A stretch of 39,947 nt of DNA, taken from the NCBI GenBank assembly GCA_024277115.1, contig JAJRVW010000105.1:1-39947 (forward strand). The letters are read 5' to 3'. Origin of the DNA: Calditrichota bacterium (GTDB lineage: Bacteria; Calditrichota; Calditrichia; Calditrichales; J004). Under the pieces are notes generated by a model, which was not told the DNA's origin, made no database searches, and saw only the letters and a list, made by a program, of their open reading frames with translations. The position numbers were made by a program, and so were the translations under genes. Shown here in pieces: positions 1 to 7,512 of this stretch; within the stretch, counting starts at the first letter, position 1, and every line of letters begins with the position of its first letter.

Positions 1-87
1 CAGCGAAAATGGAAGGCGTATTACCCGAAAAAAAATTTCAGCAGCGCTGCTGAAAAACAAGAACAAGAACAGCCCTTTTTAATGTAA
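1..87 (+). CDS. C-terminal end of a rightward gene (partial)
   Basis: The first forward frame is open from base 1 and stops at TAA 85-87. It would encode the last 28 residues of a protein entering from the left, a Lys/Glu/Gln-rich hydrophilic tail ending PFLM. It converges on the leftward transposition operon, whose terminator hairpin lies inside this reading frame. Too little is visible to name it. A chance open frame of 28 codons is possible. Confidence 0.35.
   Translation, partial: QRKWKAYYPKKNFSSAAEKQEQEQPFLM
28..55 (-). terminator. Rho-independent terminator of the leftward transposition operon
   Basis: Bases 36-55 are a perfect 20-bp palindrome (TTTCAGCAGCGCTGCTGAAA). On the minus strand it is followed at once by an uninterrupted T-tract (A-run 28-35 on the plus strand). 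It lies 71 bases past the stop of the last gene of the operon, as expected for its terminator. Confidence 0.7.
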
Positions 88-103
88 AAAACACATTAAA
101 AAG
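75..103. repeat. AT-rich inverted repeat between convergent genes
   Basis: CTTTTTAATGT (75-85) and ACATTAAAAAG (93-103) are perfect 11-bp reverse complements around a 7-base loop. The left arm overlaps the stop of the partial rightward gene. It may act as a weak bidirectional terminator or mRNA 3' end with the palindrome at 36-55. Confidence 0.5.
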
Positions 104-125
104 CGTTAAAAACAGTCAACCTTTT

Positions 126-710
126 TCAGGACGCTTCATATAGCGCAAAGCCGTTTTTCCTCAGCCTTGCCTTAATTCCGTTCATTTCCGTTACCATGCC
201 CTTGCGGACATTTAGCGGCAGTTTCCCGCCGGTTAGTTCCGCCTGCACCTTCCGGAAGCGTTCGCGGTCTTTCAACACCCAATCCGGTTCAAACGCGCCC
301 TTGGCCATTTTGGTTTGCGCCATCCGCTCCCAGCGTGAGGTGTAATGCTTTCTTGTGAGGAAAAAGAAGACAATCGAACGGACGCCTTTCTTAACCTGGT
401 CGCGCATATCATCTACCAAAGTTTCCACGCCTAGTTGATGTACATAGCTCGCTATGGCCTCATCGAAGTTTGCCACATACTCCGGGCGCGTATCGGAAAA
501 ATACGCGCTCTTGCGGTCAAACATCCGGCAAAAGCTTTCTTTTACCTGCCGCACTTCCTTTTTATATTGTTTTAAAAATGTCCGGTTGATACAGATTTCG
601 TTTAATATTTCAATGCCTTTGTCATAGTTTCTGCCTCGCAGCGAGCGGACCAGGTTAAGCGGCACGTCGAGATCGCGGCTGATCTGCAGATCGGAGAATT
701 GTTGTTCCAT
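126..710 (-). CDS. Conserved-element hypothetical protein, 194 aa
   Basis: Last gene of the leftward operon, 78 bases after the ATPase gene and just before the terminator at 28-55. The product is soluble, strongly charged and probably helical, with no signal peptide or membrane segment. Arg, Lys and Glu are abundant, and a basic C-terminal third (about residues 130-190) could bind nucleic acid. I recognise no family. In Mu-like phages this slot just after the B gene holds small early genes that modify host or DNA metabolism, so an early accessory role is the best positional guess. Confidence 0.75.
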   Translation of the reverse strand: MEQQFSDLQISRDLDVPLNLVRSLRGRNYDKGIEILNEICINRTFLKQYKKEVRQVKESFCRMFDRKSAYFSDTRPEYVANFDEAIASYVHQLGVETLVDDMRDQVKKGVRSIVFFFLTRKHYTSRWERMAQTKMAKGAFEPDWVLKDRERFRKVQAELTGGKLPLNVRKGMVTEMNGIKARLRKNGFALYEAS

Positions 711-746
711 AATATTTAGCCTTATATTTAATTTTAATCTTGATAG

Positions 747-766
747 GGGCGTAACGCTTTACGCCC
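747..766. repeat. Small GC-rich hairpin between ATPase gene and 194-aa gene
   Basis: GGGCGTAA (747-754) and TTACGCCC (759-766) form an 8-bp stem with a 4-base loop inside the operon. The minus strand lacks a real T-tract after it, so it is more likely an mRNA-processing or attenuating hairpin than a full terminator. Confidence 0.4.
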
Positions 767-788
767 TTACACCCATTCAGTTGAAGGA

Positions 789-1943
789 TCATGACGCCAT
801 CTTTCTGTAGGCCTCTTCCACGATCTCCGGTGTTACCGGAAAACTGTCCACGTTAAAGGCAGACATAATGCTGTGGCTGGCCAGGACATTAATCATGATA
901 GGTGATGGCCGTTCGAGCTTTCGGTTCATCTCATCCAGGGCATCCGTTGTGAACAACTCATTTATGTTTCTTCCCGCTTTTTCGATTTTGAATTTCATAT
1001 AATCCTGAAGTACATTGCCGATGTGCTTAAGCTCGATCAGGTCTATCCGTGCAGTCACCTCGCGGACACGATAGTCCTTGTTTAAGCCATGAAACAATTC
1101 TTCCTGGCCGATAACAATAATGGCCAGCATTTTCTTAAACCCGTTCTGATGTTCATGAAAGCGTTTCAACGCCTTCATGGTATCGAGGGGGAGCTCGTGG
1201 GCTTCATCGATCACGAGCACTGCGCGTTTTCCCCGCCCGGTATGGTTGGCTAAGACGGCTCGGACAAGTCTGTTCTTAGCTTCCAATGTGCGGGGGGAAC
1301 GCATTTTTCCCAAGGCGGATATGCCACCCATTCCATACATAAAGTCTTCCACCATCGAATCGCACAGGGCTCCCGGCGAACATTTGCTGCGCTCAATCAT
1401 CAGCGGCTCGGAAATCATATAATTCTTTTCTTTGTTTAGGGTATCGATGAACAGGTTTTTGATGACACTCTTGCCTGATCCGACCGGGCCATAGATGCCT
1501 AAAAACTTTTGATTGGCCGCAGCGTCCATCATCTTTTGAAATACATAACTGTGCTGGCGTGAGTTAAAGACATCCATGCCAGATTCAAGTTCGTTGGTAA
1601 AGGGGTCTTTATTCAGACCAGCCTTGTCCAAGACCATTTGTGGTATCATTGCCACTCCTCTCTTAAGTAGTTGATAGTTCCTTTCGTGTTCGTCATCTTG
1701 CTTACTTACAAGCGACGTAATTGCCTTTTGGGCTTCTTCTTCCTGAAATCCTCCTTCCATTAAGCGTTGTTTAATTGCCTGTGACAGTTCTGACCGTTTT
1801 TGTTTCTTTGGCCAGGTCTGGTTGTTTATAAGCAGGGTTATTGCCGACCGGCTGATACCGATTCCCTCGGCCAGCCACTTTTGGCTTAAATTATACTTCT
1901 TTAAAAGCGCACCGAGATAGTGCTCAGAATAAGGTGTTTTCAC
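789..1943 (-). CDS. MuB/TnsC-like AAA+ transposition ATPase
   Basis: ATP-dependent DNA-binding target selector that would recruit and stimulate the DDE transposase of this operon. The N-terminus (about 18-46) is a helix-turn-helix with SQKWLAEGIGISRSAI, like the N-terminal domain of Mu B. Walker A is GPVGSGKS at 152-159, Walker B AVLVIDEAHE at 241-250, and a sensor-1-like strand IIVIGQ is near 275-280. At 384 aa it is longer than Mu B (312 aa). Translation starts at GTG 1943 with AAGGA upstream; the preceding gene stops only two bases before. The combination of N-terminal HTH and AAA+ domain favours a MuB-type protein over IstB or TniB. Confidence 0.88.
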   Translation of the reverse strand: MKTPYSEHYLGALLKKYNLSQKWLAEGIGISRSAITLLINNQTWPKKQKRSELSQAIKQRLMEGGFQEEEAQKAITSLVSKQDDEHERNYQLLKRGVAMIPQMVLDKAGLNKDPFTNELESGMDVFNSRQHSYVFQKMMDAAANQKFLGIYGPVGSGKSVIKNLFIDTLNKEKNYMISEPLMIERSKCSPGALCDSMVEDFMYGMGGISALGKMRSPRTLEAKNRLVRAVLANHTGRGKRAVLVIDEAHELPLDTMKALKRFHEHQNGFKKMLAIIVIGQEELFHGLNKDYRVREVTARIDLIELKHIGNVLQDYMKFKIEKAGRNINELFTTDALDEMNRKLERPSPIMINVLASHSIMSAFNVDSFPVTPEIVEEAYRKMAS

Positions 1944-1944
1944 A

Positions 1945-2214
1945 TTATGATCCTTTATTTTCGTGCCCTGAGCGATGTCGAAGGGCTGTTTCCATATCTT
2001 CTATCAATTGTTTTAAAGCAGTCAACGGGGTGATCTTTTTCTTCTTATAAAATTCCAGATTATTCTGCATGCGGGCATTCCTGGCCAGCTCAACTTTACG
2101 GGCGGTTATCTCTTTATTAAGCCAGTTTTTAGCGCGCATGATACGTTCCGGCAACGGCGTTGTACTTTTACCATCGCCGTATCGGCTGATCAGCTTTTGC
2201 AGGTCGCCTTTCAT
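1945..2214 (-). CDS. Small helical basic protein, 89 aa
   Basis: Unrecognised small protein, Lys/Arg-rich and probably all-helical. Its start overlaps the stop of the upstream gene as ATGA (2211-2214), and its stop abuts the GTG start of the ATPase, so the three genes are translationally coupled. It sits between transposase and ATPase genes, so it could be a transposition accessory factor, but no motif supports that. Confidence 0.65.
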   Translation of the reverse strand: MKGDLQKLISRYGDGKSTTPLPERIMRAKNWLNKEITARKVELARNARMQNNLEFYKKKKITPLTALKQLIEDMETALRHRSGHENKGS

Positions 2215-2372
2215 TGCAATGCCCCCTTCGTTGCTAAACGGCTTTTTAGTTTTAATATGCGCCTCAGGCAGGCTCTATACTCTTCCCGGAGCTTAGGTAT
2301 GTCCTTTAAAAAGACGGCGATTTGCCGCTGGTTATTAAGATCGTTAATTAACAATGCCCTTTGTGTGTACAT
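2211..2372 (-). CDS. Small helical protein, 53 aa
   Basis: I place the start at ATG 2372 (MYTQRALL) because GGGAGC lies six bases upstream; the longer frame from 2396 has no comparable ribosome binding site. The product is a short, basic, probably coiled-coil peptide. It overlaps the next gene by ATGA, giving tight coupling. No family recognised. Confidence 0.55.
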   Translation of the reverse strand: MYTQRALLINDLNNQRQIAVFLKDIPKLREEYRACLRRILKLKSRLATKGALQ

Positions 2373-2447
2373 AGCTTTGCTCCCTAAATCGTGCATAGAT
2401 TTAGTCCCGGTTTGTCCCGCCGGATGCAGGATGTTTTTATCGGGACA

Positions 2448-2804
2448 CTATTCTTCTATTTCCTCAATAGATATGTCATAGTCATCAGGTAAAAATTCAT
2501 CAACCGATACAATTTTAAATCCGTTTGTGCCATCCATTTTTGGCCAGCCTTCAATTCCCTTATCAAACACTCCAATTACCCCAAATTCGTTGTAATTATA
2601 TTCTATTTGTACCTGGATAATTTGTATTGCCAACATTTTTAAAACAGCATAAAGAACATTGTTCTCATTTGCATTTAACCGTTCTGTACTGCCACTCCAA
2701 AAATCATTTATCTGGTGTAAATCTTTCTCAGATATTTTGTTGTGGTCTACTTCGATCTCTATTTCTCTGAAATCATAGATGAGTTTATACTTCTTTACAT
2801 TCAT
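2448..2804 (-). CDS. DUF2528-like phage/mobile element protein, 118 aa
   Basis: Acidic small protein containing YDFREIEIEVDH, LHQINDFWSGSTERL and VLYAVLKMLA. This pattern resembles the DUF2528 family, small proteins of unknown function found in phages and mobile elements. That assignment is from memory of the family pattern and is not tested. It lies directly downstream of the transposase gene. The acidic tail (DDYDISIEEIEE) is compatible with DNA mimicry or protein contact, but no function is established. Confidence 0.65.
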   Translation of the reverse strand: MNVKKYKLIYDFREIEIEVDHNKISEKDLHQINDFWSGSTERLNANENNVLYAVLKMLAIQIIQVQIEYNYNEFGVIGVFDKGIEGWPKMDGTNGFKIVSVDEFLPDDYDISIEEIEE

Positions 2805-2841
2805 TGTTTTGCTCCCGGTTTTATAAATGGTTATGGGTTAA

Positions 2842-4449
2842 CTATCCTGCCTGTGCTGATTGATTGTTTTGGTGGATTATTATCTCTCCCGACTCCACCT
2901 TCTTAAAAATTTCTAAAAGTTCCTGTTCCGGCATTTCGGCCTCTCCTTTAAATATGCCTTCCACCCATCTTTTCTCAACCGGCATTATGGGTGTTTCCAG
3001 TATAAACCTGTCCTGGAGCGTTGTGATAAACCAGTGCTTTGTGCGCATGGTTGTTGTGCTGGGCATATCTGCCATGATCTTGGACTCATCAAATTCCTGG
3101 CCTTCTTTAGGCATCCACATGGCGCCAAATTTCTCTGCATAAAATCCGGTAAGCTTCCACTCCGGCGTCTCCATTTCCTCAATTTCTTCTTTCAGCTTAA
3201 CCGAGTCCGGCTGCATAACATGCTTAAATTCACCAACCGCATGGACGTCCGGTTTGCTGTATAATATCTCATAATCCTTTTCTTCTATGATCACAAAAAT
3301 GCGCTCGTCATCCCGGGGGTACCAGCAGATTTCCACTCGCTTGCCCACATAGTTTACAAAGGGCTGGCGGCGCGGTAATTGGAATTGCTTGCCAAACATT
3401 TCCACATGCAGGTCGGCGTGGATAAGGCGTGTACAGAAATCGAGGTGAAGCAGGTTAAAAAGTTCTTCCCCTGGCGCGTTTACAAGTGTGGCCGGATCAA
3501 TCTTTAACCAGCGTTCAAATGGCCGCTCCTTGGTGCTGGAGTGTGGGCGCGAATTATACCAGATTAGGAAATCAAACAGGGCTTCGTTGGCTTCATCCAG
3601 CGATGACCATTTTTTTATTTTAGTGACTTTCTCAAATTCCTGAAGGACCCGGAAACCGTTTTCCACCTTTCCTTTTGCCTGGGAATTCCCGACCTCATGG
3701 GTCTGGATTTTGACACCTAATTTTTCCATCGCCTTGGTGAAGCGTTTTGATTTGATGACACTGTCATTGTCCGAGTAAAGAATCTTGCAAAGGCCATAAG
3801 CCGGGAAATAGTTTACGCTCTTTTTTATCCAGAAATTATAGAGTGCTTCCATCCAGGCCAGGTAATGATTGCCCAGGGTAAAGCGCGCGTATTTCACACG
3901 GCTGTGGTCGTCTATAACCTGGATTAATACCAGGCGTGGTTTACGGTTGCCCGCTTTGTTTTTGTAGCGTTGTGAGGGCGACTCGTAACCCACCGAGCCG
4001 TCATCATCCAAATAAAACTGCTGGGCAACGGTCGAGTCAATTTGATGGAGTTGGTTGGGATATTCCGCTTCCCATCGCCGGAAGGGTTGAAGGTTGATTT
4101 TATTTTCCCGGCGTGACAGGCGTTTCTTCCGCAGGATTCGGTTGTAGGTACCGGGGTTGATATTAATACCGTTTTCCTCGGCAACCATCGCCAGGTGCGG
4201 AGCGGAGAAATCATGCTGAACCGTATAAACTAAAAGCTGCTTTAAATCCTCATCCGATACCGCGCGCAAAATGCCCTGATCTTTGCGCTTCTGTCTCCCC
4301 GGACGGACACTCTTGGAATAGTGGTATATCCGGGAAATATCGAAGCCCATTTTTGCTGCCAGGTACCCGGCTTTTATTTTTGCTTCGGTTCCCACAAGGC
4401 CAAACATTTCCTGTTCAATTTCCTGTCTTTGTTCTGCTGAAATAGCCAT
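2842..4449 (-). CDS. MuA/TnsB-type DDE transposase
   Basis: Catalyses end cleavage and strand transfer of the element. An N-terminal DNA-binding part (1-125) contains IRKK-type basic helices. An RNase H-fold integrase core follows, with catalytic residues in HQIDST (D138), YSDNDS (D227) and GKVENG (E263). The 35 residues between D227 and E263 match D,D-35-E enzymes such as TnsB, IS481 and retroviral integrases; MuA has a wider spacing. The C-terminal part (about 330-535) is a Mu-type beta-barrel followed by an acidic tail, the segment that contacts the ATPase in Mu. The start at ATG 4449 has AGGAG upstream. At 535 aa it is shorter than MuA (663 aa). The partner ATPase is encoded at 789-1943. 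Confidence 0.9.
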   Translation of the reverse strand: MAISAEQRQEIEQEMFGLVGTEAKIKAGYLAAKMGFDISRIYHYSKSVRPGRQKRKDQGILRAVSDEDLKQLLVYTVQHDFSAPHLAMVAEENGININPGTYNRILRKKRLSRRENKINLQPFRRWEAEYPNQLHQIDSTVAQQFYLDDDGSVGYESPSQRYKNKAGNRKPRLVLIQVIDDHSRVKYARFTLGNHYLAWMEALYNFWIKKSVNYFPAYGLCKILYSDNDSVIKSKRFTKAMEKLGVKIQTHEVGNSQAKGKVENGFRVLQEFEKVTKIKKWSSLDEANEALFDFLIWYNSRPHSSTKERPFERWLKIDPATLVNAPGEELFNLLHLDFCTRLIHADLHVEMFGKQFQLPRRQPFVNYVGKRVEICWYPRDDERIFVIIEEKDYEILYSKPDVHAVGEFKHVMQPDSVKLKEEIEEMETPEWKLTGFYAEKFGAMWMPKEGQEFDESKIMADMPSTTTMRTKHWFITTLQDRFILETPIMPVEKRWVEGIFKGEAEMPEQELLEIFKKVESGEIIIHQNNQSAQAG

Positions 4450-4460
4450 CCCTGGCGCTC

Positions 4461-5327
4461 CTATTCTTCCGTAATTATGTCGTCTGCCTTCGAGAAGTCA
4501 AAACGGTCATCGTTCTCAATTCTTGTTAATCCTGGATTATTACGATCATACGGTTCCGGGAATACCATATCGAATAACTGGGCTCTCAAAAGGTGCATCT
4601 TGTCATCAATTATTTTAAATTTTCCTTGTGCTAATTTTTGCTCCACATTGTTCTCGATTGGTGAAGCCTTTAGAAAATAGATGGCCTCTTCTATAGAGAC
4701 GATCACTTTGTTGATTACATGTTCAGGTTTAAAATCAAAGATGCCGGTTTGCTGTGCGTTTTTGATTTGCCGTAGCTCTTTGTTCTGGATTTTTAACTGG
4801 CGCAGCTCTTCAATCAGGCTCTTTTTATGGTTCGTTTCTTCCTCTAATTGGTAGGCTGTATTGCTTTCGTAGGCTTTAAGATGGTCTTTTAAATCATCAA
4901 TAGATAATGCAGCTGGTGAGACGTCTAATATAGTTCCTTTGTCTTTATATTCTTCAATTGCTTCTGGCGGGGCTTCCTGGTAAAGAGTGTGTATTTTTCT
5001 TAACCCTAACTCATTAACTTGATTAATAGAAAGCGAGAGTTTTAAACTTTCCTCAAATGTTCGAGCATAAAAATTGGCTGTACTTTCTTTGATCCCTGCG
5101 TATTTTTCTGCATATAATAGGAAATCTTTGTATGGTTCTTTTTTCCGAACTATCCATAGTTTTAATGCTGCCTGATAAAAGTATTCCTCAGTCTTCTTTA
5201 TAAAATGTTTTGCTTCTTTGCAGAATTTCTTTGGGTCATAGTTTTCATCTAATAATCCAATTTTCATTAAATGGGCATCAAGTTCCTTTTGCGCATTTTC
5301 AATTTTTTCAAGTTCCTTCTTTGCCAT
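4461..5327 (-). CDS. Coiled-coil protein of the transposable element, 288 aa
   Basis: Cytosolic protein with no recognised family. It begins with a charged helix (MAKKELEKIENAQKELDAHL). A segment around 40-95 contains aromatic-rich helices. A predicted coiled coil spans about 150-200, and the C-terminus is acidic. It lies 11 bases upstream of the transposase gene, so it is co-expressed with it. Its position early in the operon suggests a role in regulation or transpososome assembly, but this is inference only. Confidence 0.7.
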   Translation of the reverse strand: MAKKELEKIENAQKELDAHLMKIGLLDENYDPKKFCKEAKHFIKKTEEYFYQAALKLWIVRKKEPYKDFLLYAEKYAGIKESTANFYARTFEESLKLSLSINQVNELGLRKIHTLYQEAPPEAIEEYKDKGTILDVSPAALSIDDLKDHLKAYESNTAYQLEEETNHKKSLIEELRQLKIQNKELRQIKNAQQTGIFDFKPEHVINKVIVSIEEAIYFLKASPIENNVEQKLAQGKFKIIDDKMHLLRAQLFDMVFPEPYDRNNPGLTRIENDDRFDFSKADDIITEE

Positions 5328-5351
5328 TATAAAACCCTTTCCTTTTTACTC

Positions 5352-5386
5352 TACTTTACTGCGACCGGTCGGAGTTGGTCGGAGTA
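5352..5386. repeat. Tandem 10-bp repeat upstream of the coiled-coil gene
   Basis: On the minus strand ACTCCGACCA is followed directly by ACTCCGACC and then GGTCGCAGT, giving clustered CCGACC/GGTCG half-sites just before the gene at 4461-5327. It could be an internal binding site for an element-encoded HTH protein; only the repetition is seen. Confidence 0.4.
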
Positions 5387-5395
5387 AAAATAATA

Positions 5396-5725
5396 TTAAT
5401 AATTCACCCTAAACCCATTGATCTCATCAACAATTTTCATGTGTTCCTTTTCCAGCTTTCTGAAATAATTATGGCTTAGGTAAAGCAGGTCGTGCCCGAC
5501 TTTATAGGCCTTTTGTTGGGGATGTTTTTCTATCCATCCGATGCTTTCAAAACTTTTAATCACCCGGTAAATTTTATTATCAGTAAACTCGGGGCAGAGC
5601 TTGCTGAGCTCGGCGACGGTGTAATATTTTGACGGGGACAAATCCTCCATCATTTTTTTTATAACAGAACAGGAATCGATTAATGAGTCTATGATGTAGC
5701 TGCTGTTGTTTTCAGACATGTCCAC
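5396..5725 (-). CDS. Winged-helix DNA-binding protein, 109 aa
   Basis: Small probable transcription regulator. Residues about 30-80 (YYTVAELSKLCPEFTDNKIYRVIKSF...) look like a winged helix in which SKLCPEFTDNKIYRVI is the helix-turn-helix, preceded and followed by helices. No ligand-binding domain is present. The gene stop/start spacing to its 65-aa upstream neighbour is two bases. It probably tunes expression of the transposition genes; the target is unknown. Confidence 0.65.
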   Translation of the reverse strand: MDMSENNSSYIIDSLIDSCSVIKKMMEDLSPSKYYTVAELSKLCPEFTDNKIYRVIKSFESIGWIEKHPQQKAYKVGHDLLYLSHNYFRKLEKEHMKIVDEINGFRVNY

Positions 5726-5727
5726 TC

Positions 5728-5925
5728 CTATATAAAGGCCGGTATTTCAGATTTTTCAATGGTTAATTCTTTGCCACTGTTTAGCGTAAGTTTGCACTGT
5801 TTTTTGTTTGTCTTAATTTTGCATACTTGTCGCAAATTCATAAAAGCCGTGTCACAGGCAATTCTAAAATCTTTTATATCTTTAGCTTCTCTTTTTAAAA
5901 CATTTAAGAAATATTCTTTAAGCAT
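5728..5925 (-). CDS. Small hypothetical protein, 65 aa
   Basis: Unrecognised. The N-terminal half is helical and basic; the C-terminal half (about 35-65) has alternating Lys-rich strands (KQCKLTLNSGKELTIEKSEI). GGAGC lies upstream of the ATG. It sits in the leftward operon two bases ahead of the winged-helix gene, and its size and coupling suggest an early accessory protein. Confidence 0.55.
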   Translation of the reverse strand: MLKEYFLNVLKREAKDIKDFRIACDTAFMNLRQVCKIKTNKKQCKLTLNSGKELTIEKSEIPAFI

Positions 5926-6008
5926 AATTTGCTCCCTTCAGTCTGATTGAATGGGTCCCCTGGTCATAAAGATGAAGACCAAGATTATTTGTATAAAAAG
6001 TAATGTTA

Positions 6009-6479
6009 TCATTTTTCAAATAGCTCCAGTTGGCCACTTTGCACCCTTAAGCTTCTCAATATTGCCTGCTCATAATTGATACACTCATCAATGGCAAGGG
6101 CTATCTTATTGATAATTTCGTCGAGCGGGTTTTTAATGAGCTGGGCAAACAGGCCGGTGATTTGCATATAGCGTTTTTGCAGTTCGTAGAAGCGTTCCAG
6201 GTTGGTTTCGTGGTTCTTGGGATAAGCCAGATTTTTACTGCATTTAAAATTGAAGCGGCGGCAGATCAGTTTTAAAATTTTAAAATCTCTTTGCCTGTCC
6301 ATGCAAAGGATGATGGTTTCGAGGGTTGGGGATTTCCCGCCAAAATCAATAAAGTATTGCGCGTTTTGATATAACAAATTGGTACTGACATTCACCTCGT
6401 CCGAGAGCTCATCTATTGGTAGCCGTCCCTGGCGGATTGTTTGGGAAACCTGCTTGCCCAATTCCGCCCAGAAATTCAT
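6009..6479 (-). CDS. Phage regulatory-type protein, 156 aa
   Basis: I place the start at ATG 6479 (MNFWAELGKQ) because AAGGAA lies six bases upstream. A longer frame reaches back to 6734, but it overlaps the Ner-like gene and its extension has poor composition. Residues 5-50 (QVSQTIRQGRLPIDELSDEVNVSTNLLYQ) resemble the start of CII-like phage regulators with a helix-turn-helix; the remainder is helical. A later ATG at about 6613 is possible, adding 45 residues. A role in early gene regulation is likely but not demonstrated. Confidence 0.6.
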   Translation of the reverse strand: MNFWAELGKQVSQTIRQGRLPIDELSDEVNVSTNLLYQNAQYFIDFGGKSPTLETIILCMDRQRDFKILKLICRRFNFKCSKNLAYPKNHETNLERFYELQKRYMQITGLFAQLIKNPLDEIINKIALAIDECINYEQAILRSLRVQSGQLELFEK

Positions 6480-6618
6480 AATTAGTTCCTTTGTCTTGAG
6501 TAAAAAGAGTTGAATACCGGGTAAAATTGGACTGCATTCTTTTACCCATGTATATTTATTTTTTAGTTGATATAAGTTTTGTGCGTACATAATTTGATTT
6601 TGTAAATTCGTCATCTGA

Positions 6619-6822
6619 TTAAGCGGCATCCTTAACAGGTTTAATGGTCTTTTCGAATAGGTCCCAGAAACGCTGGCTGTAGGCGCGGCTATCCAGGTAC
6701 ATTGTAATGGCTGCCCTGGTGATGCCCAGCTCATTTGCCAGGTCAGATTGGGTTTTACCGGCTTTCCTTAATAAATAGCGGCTGTATGCCGGATCATAAG
6801 GGGCTTGTTTACGAGCTTTCAT
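6619..6822 (-). CDS. Ner-like helix-turn-helix regulator, 67 aa
   Basis: First gene of the leftward operon, in the position of ner in phage Mu. Residues 14-50 contain YLLRKAGKTQSDLANELGI followed by TRAAITMYL, a compact helix-turn-helix, and little else, as in Ner/Nlp proteins that damp early and repressor transcription. GAAGGGA precedes the ATG. The gene runs divergently from the repressor at 6926. Expected to bind within 6867-6908. Confidence 0.8.
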   Translation of the reverse strand: MKARKQAPYDPAYSRYLLRKAGKTQSDLANELGITRAAITMYLDSRAYSQRFWDLFEKTIKPVKDAA

Positions 6823-6866
6823 GTTTTATCCCTTCTTGGGGTTGTAAATTTTAATTGTTTAGGTGT

Positions 6867-6895
6867 AATATAACGCAGGATACTGCGCAAGTCAA
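6867..6895 (-). promoter_or_regulatory. Promoter of the leftward transposition operon
   Basis: Minus strand reads TTGACT (6890-6895), 17-bp spacer, TATATT (6867-6872), a near-consensus sigma-70-type promoter ending about 45 bases before the Ner-like start codon. Its spacer contains two CTGCG/CGCAG half-sites, so a repressor bound there would block polymerase. Confidence 0.8.
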
Positions 6896-6908
6896 TATAT
6901 GCGCAGTA
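6874..6908. promoter_or_regulatory. Repressor/Ner operator
   Basis: TACTGCGCA (6881-6889) and TGCGCAGTA (6900-6908) are perfect 9-bp inverted repeats with 10 bases between. A further half-site CGCAG at 6874-6878 pairs with CTGCG at 6883-6887. The half-sites cover the leftward promoter spacer and the region upstream of the repressor. This is the layout of a lysis-lysogeny type switch. Confidence 0.75.
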
Positions 6909-6925
6909 AATAACCTATTATTTAT

Positions 6926-7504
6926 ATGGATACTTTTGGAAGTAGGCTTAAAGCCTTATTAAAAAGGGCAAAAGTTTCTCAGGCTTTATTGGCTGAAAAA
7001 ACTAAAATTCCTTTACGAACGATATCGAGTTATGCAAATGATGATATTGAACCTGGGATTGAAAAAGTAAAAGCAATTGCCGGTGTACTACACGCGGATT
7101 TAAATCGGCTTGTTTTTGGCGTAAAATATAACCCAGATTTTGAAGAACCTGTTAAACCTTGGCGAGTGAGTGATGGGGCGGAAGAATATGCAGTTTCAGC
7201 AGATGCTGTTTATAAGCGCTTACGCATTATTTTACTGTTCACCAGTGAAGAACGCTTTAAAGAAATAATGAAGGATACGCCGGCGGATTTTGGTATAAAA
7301 CTCAATGCTCTGAACACACTCATAGAAGTTGCGAGGGAAGACGGGTTTAAAGAAGATATCTTTTGGTTGCTCACGGGGCATACATTAGAGCAATGGAGGG
7401 AAACAATCCTGGGTGAAGAAATGTCTAAGCTGACAAAAAAACTTGAGAATTTACCGAAAGATAAGCTTAAATTGGTTAAGGATTTAATCGACAATTTAAA
7501 GTGA
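6926..7504 (+). CDS. CI/XRE-type repressor, 192 aa
   Basis: Transcriptional repressor of the element. Residues 5-60 form an XRE helix-turn-helix (GSRLKALLKRAKVSQALLAE, then KIPLRTISSYANDDIEP). The rest is helical; no Ser-Lys LexA-type protease motif is evident, so induction by RecA cleavage is not supported. It is divergent from the Ner-like gene across the operator. There is no Shine-Dalgarno before ATG 6926. TATTAT at 6916-6921 would put transcription start at or next to the ATG, so the mRNA may be leaderless, as for lambda cI from PRM. It overlaps the next gene region by a few bases. Confidence 0.85.
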   Translation: MDTFGSRLKALLKRAKVSQALLAEKTKIPLRTISSYANDDIEPGIEKVKAIAGVLHADLNRLVFGVKYNPDFEEPVKPWRVSDGAEEYAVSADAVYKRLRIILLFTSEERFKEIMKDTPADFGIKLNALNTLIEVAREDGFKEDIFWLLTGHTLEQWRETILGEEMSKLTKKLENLPKDKLKLVKDLIDNLK

Positions 7505-7512
7505 GGTACAAT

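Noticed and set aside
747-766. Intrinsic terminator between the ATPase and 194-aa genes
   Set aside because: Good stem but no T-tract in the direction of transcription, and the operon clearly continues to the terminator at 28-55.
6009-6734. 241-residue version of the regulatory protein
   Set aside because: Its first part overlaps the Ner-like gene in another frame and lacks a ribosome site; ATG 6479 has AAGGAA at good spacing.
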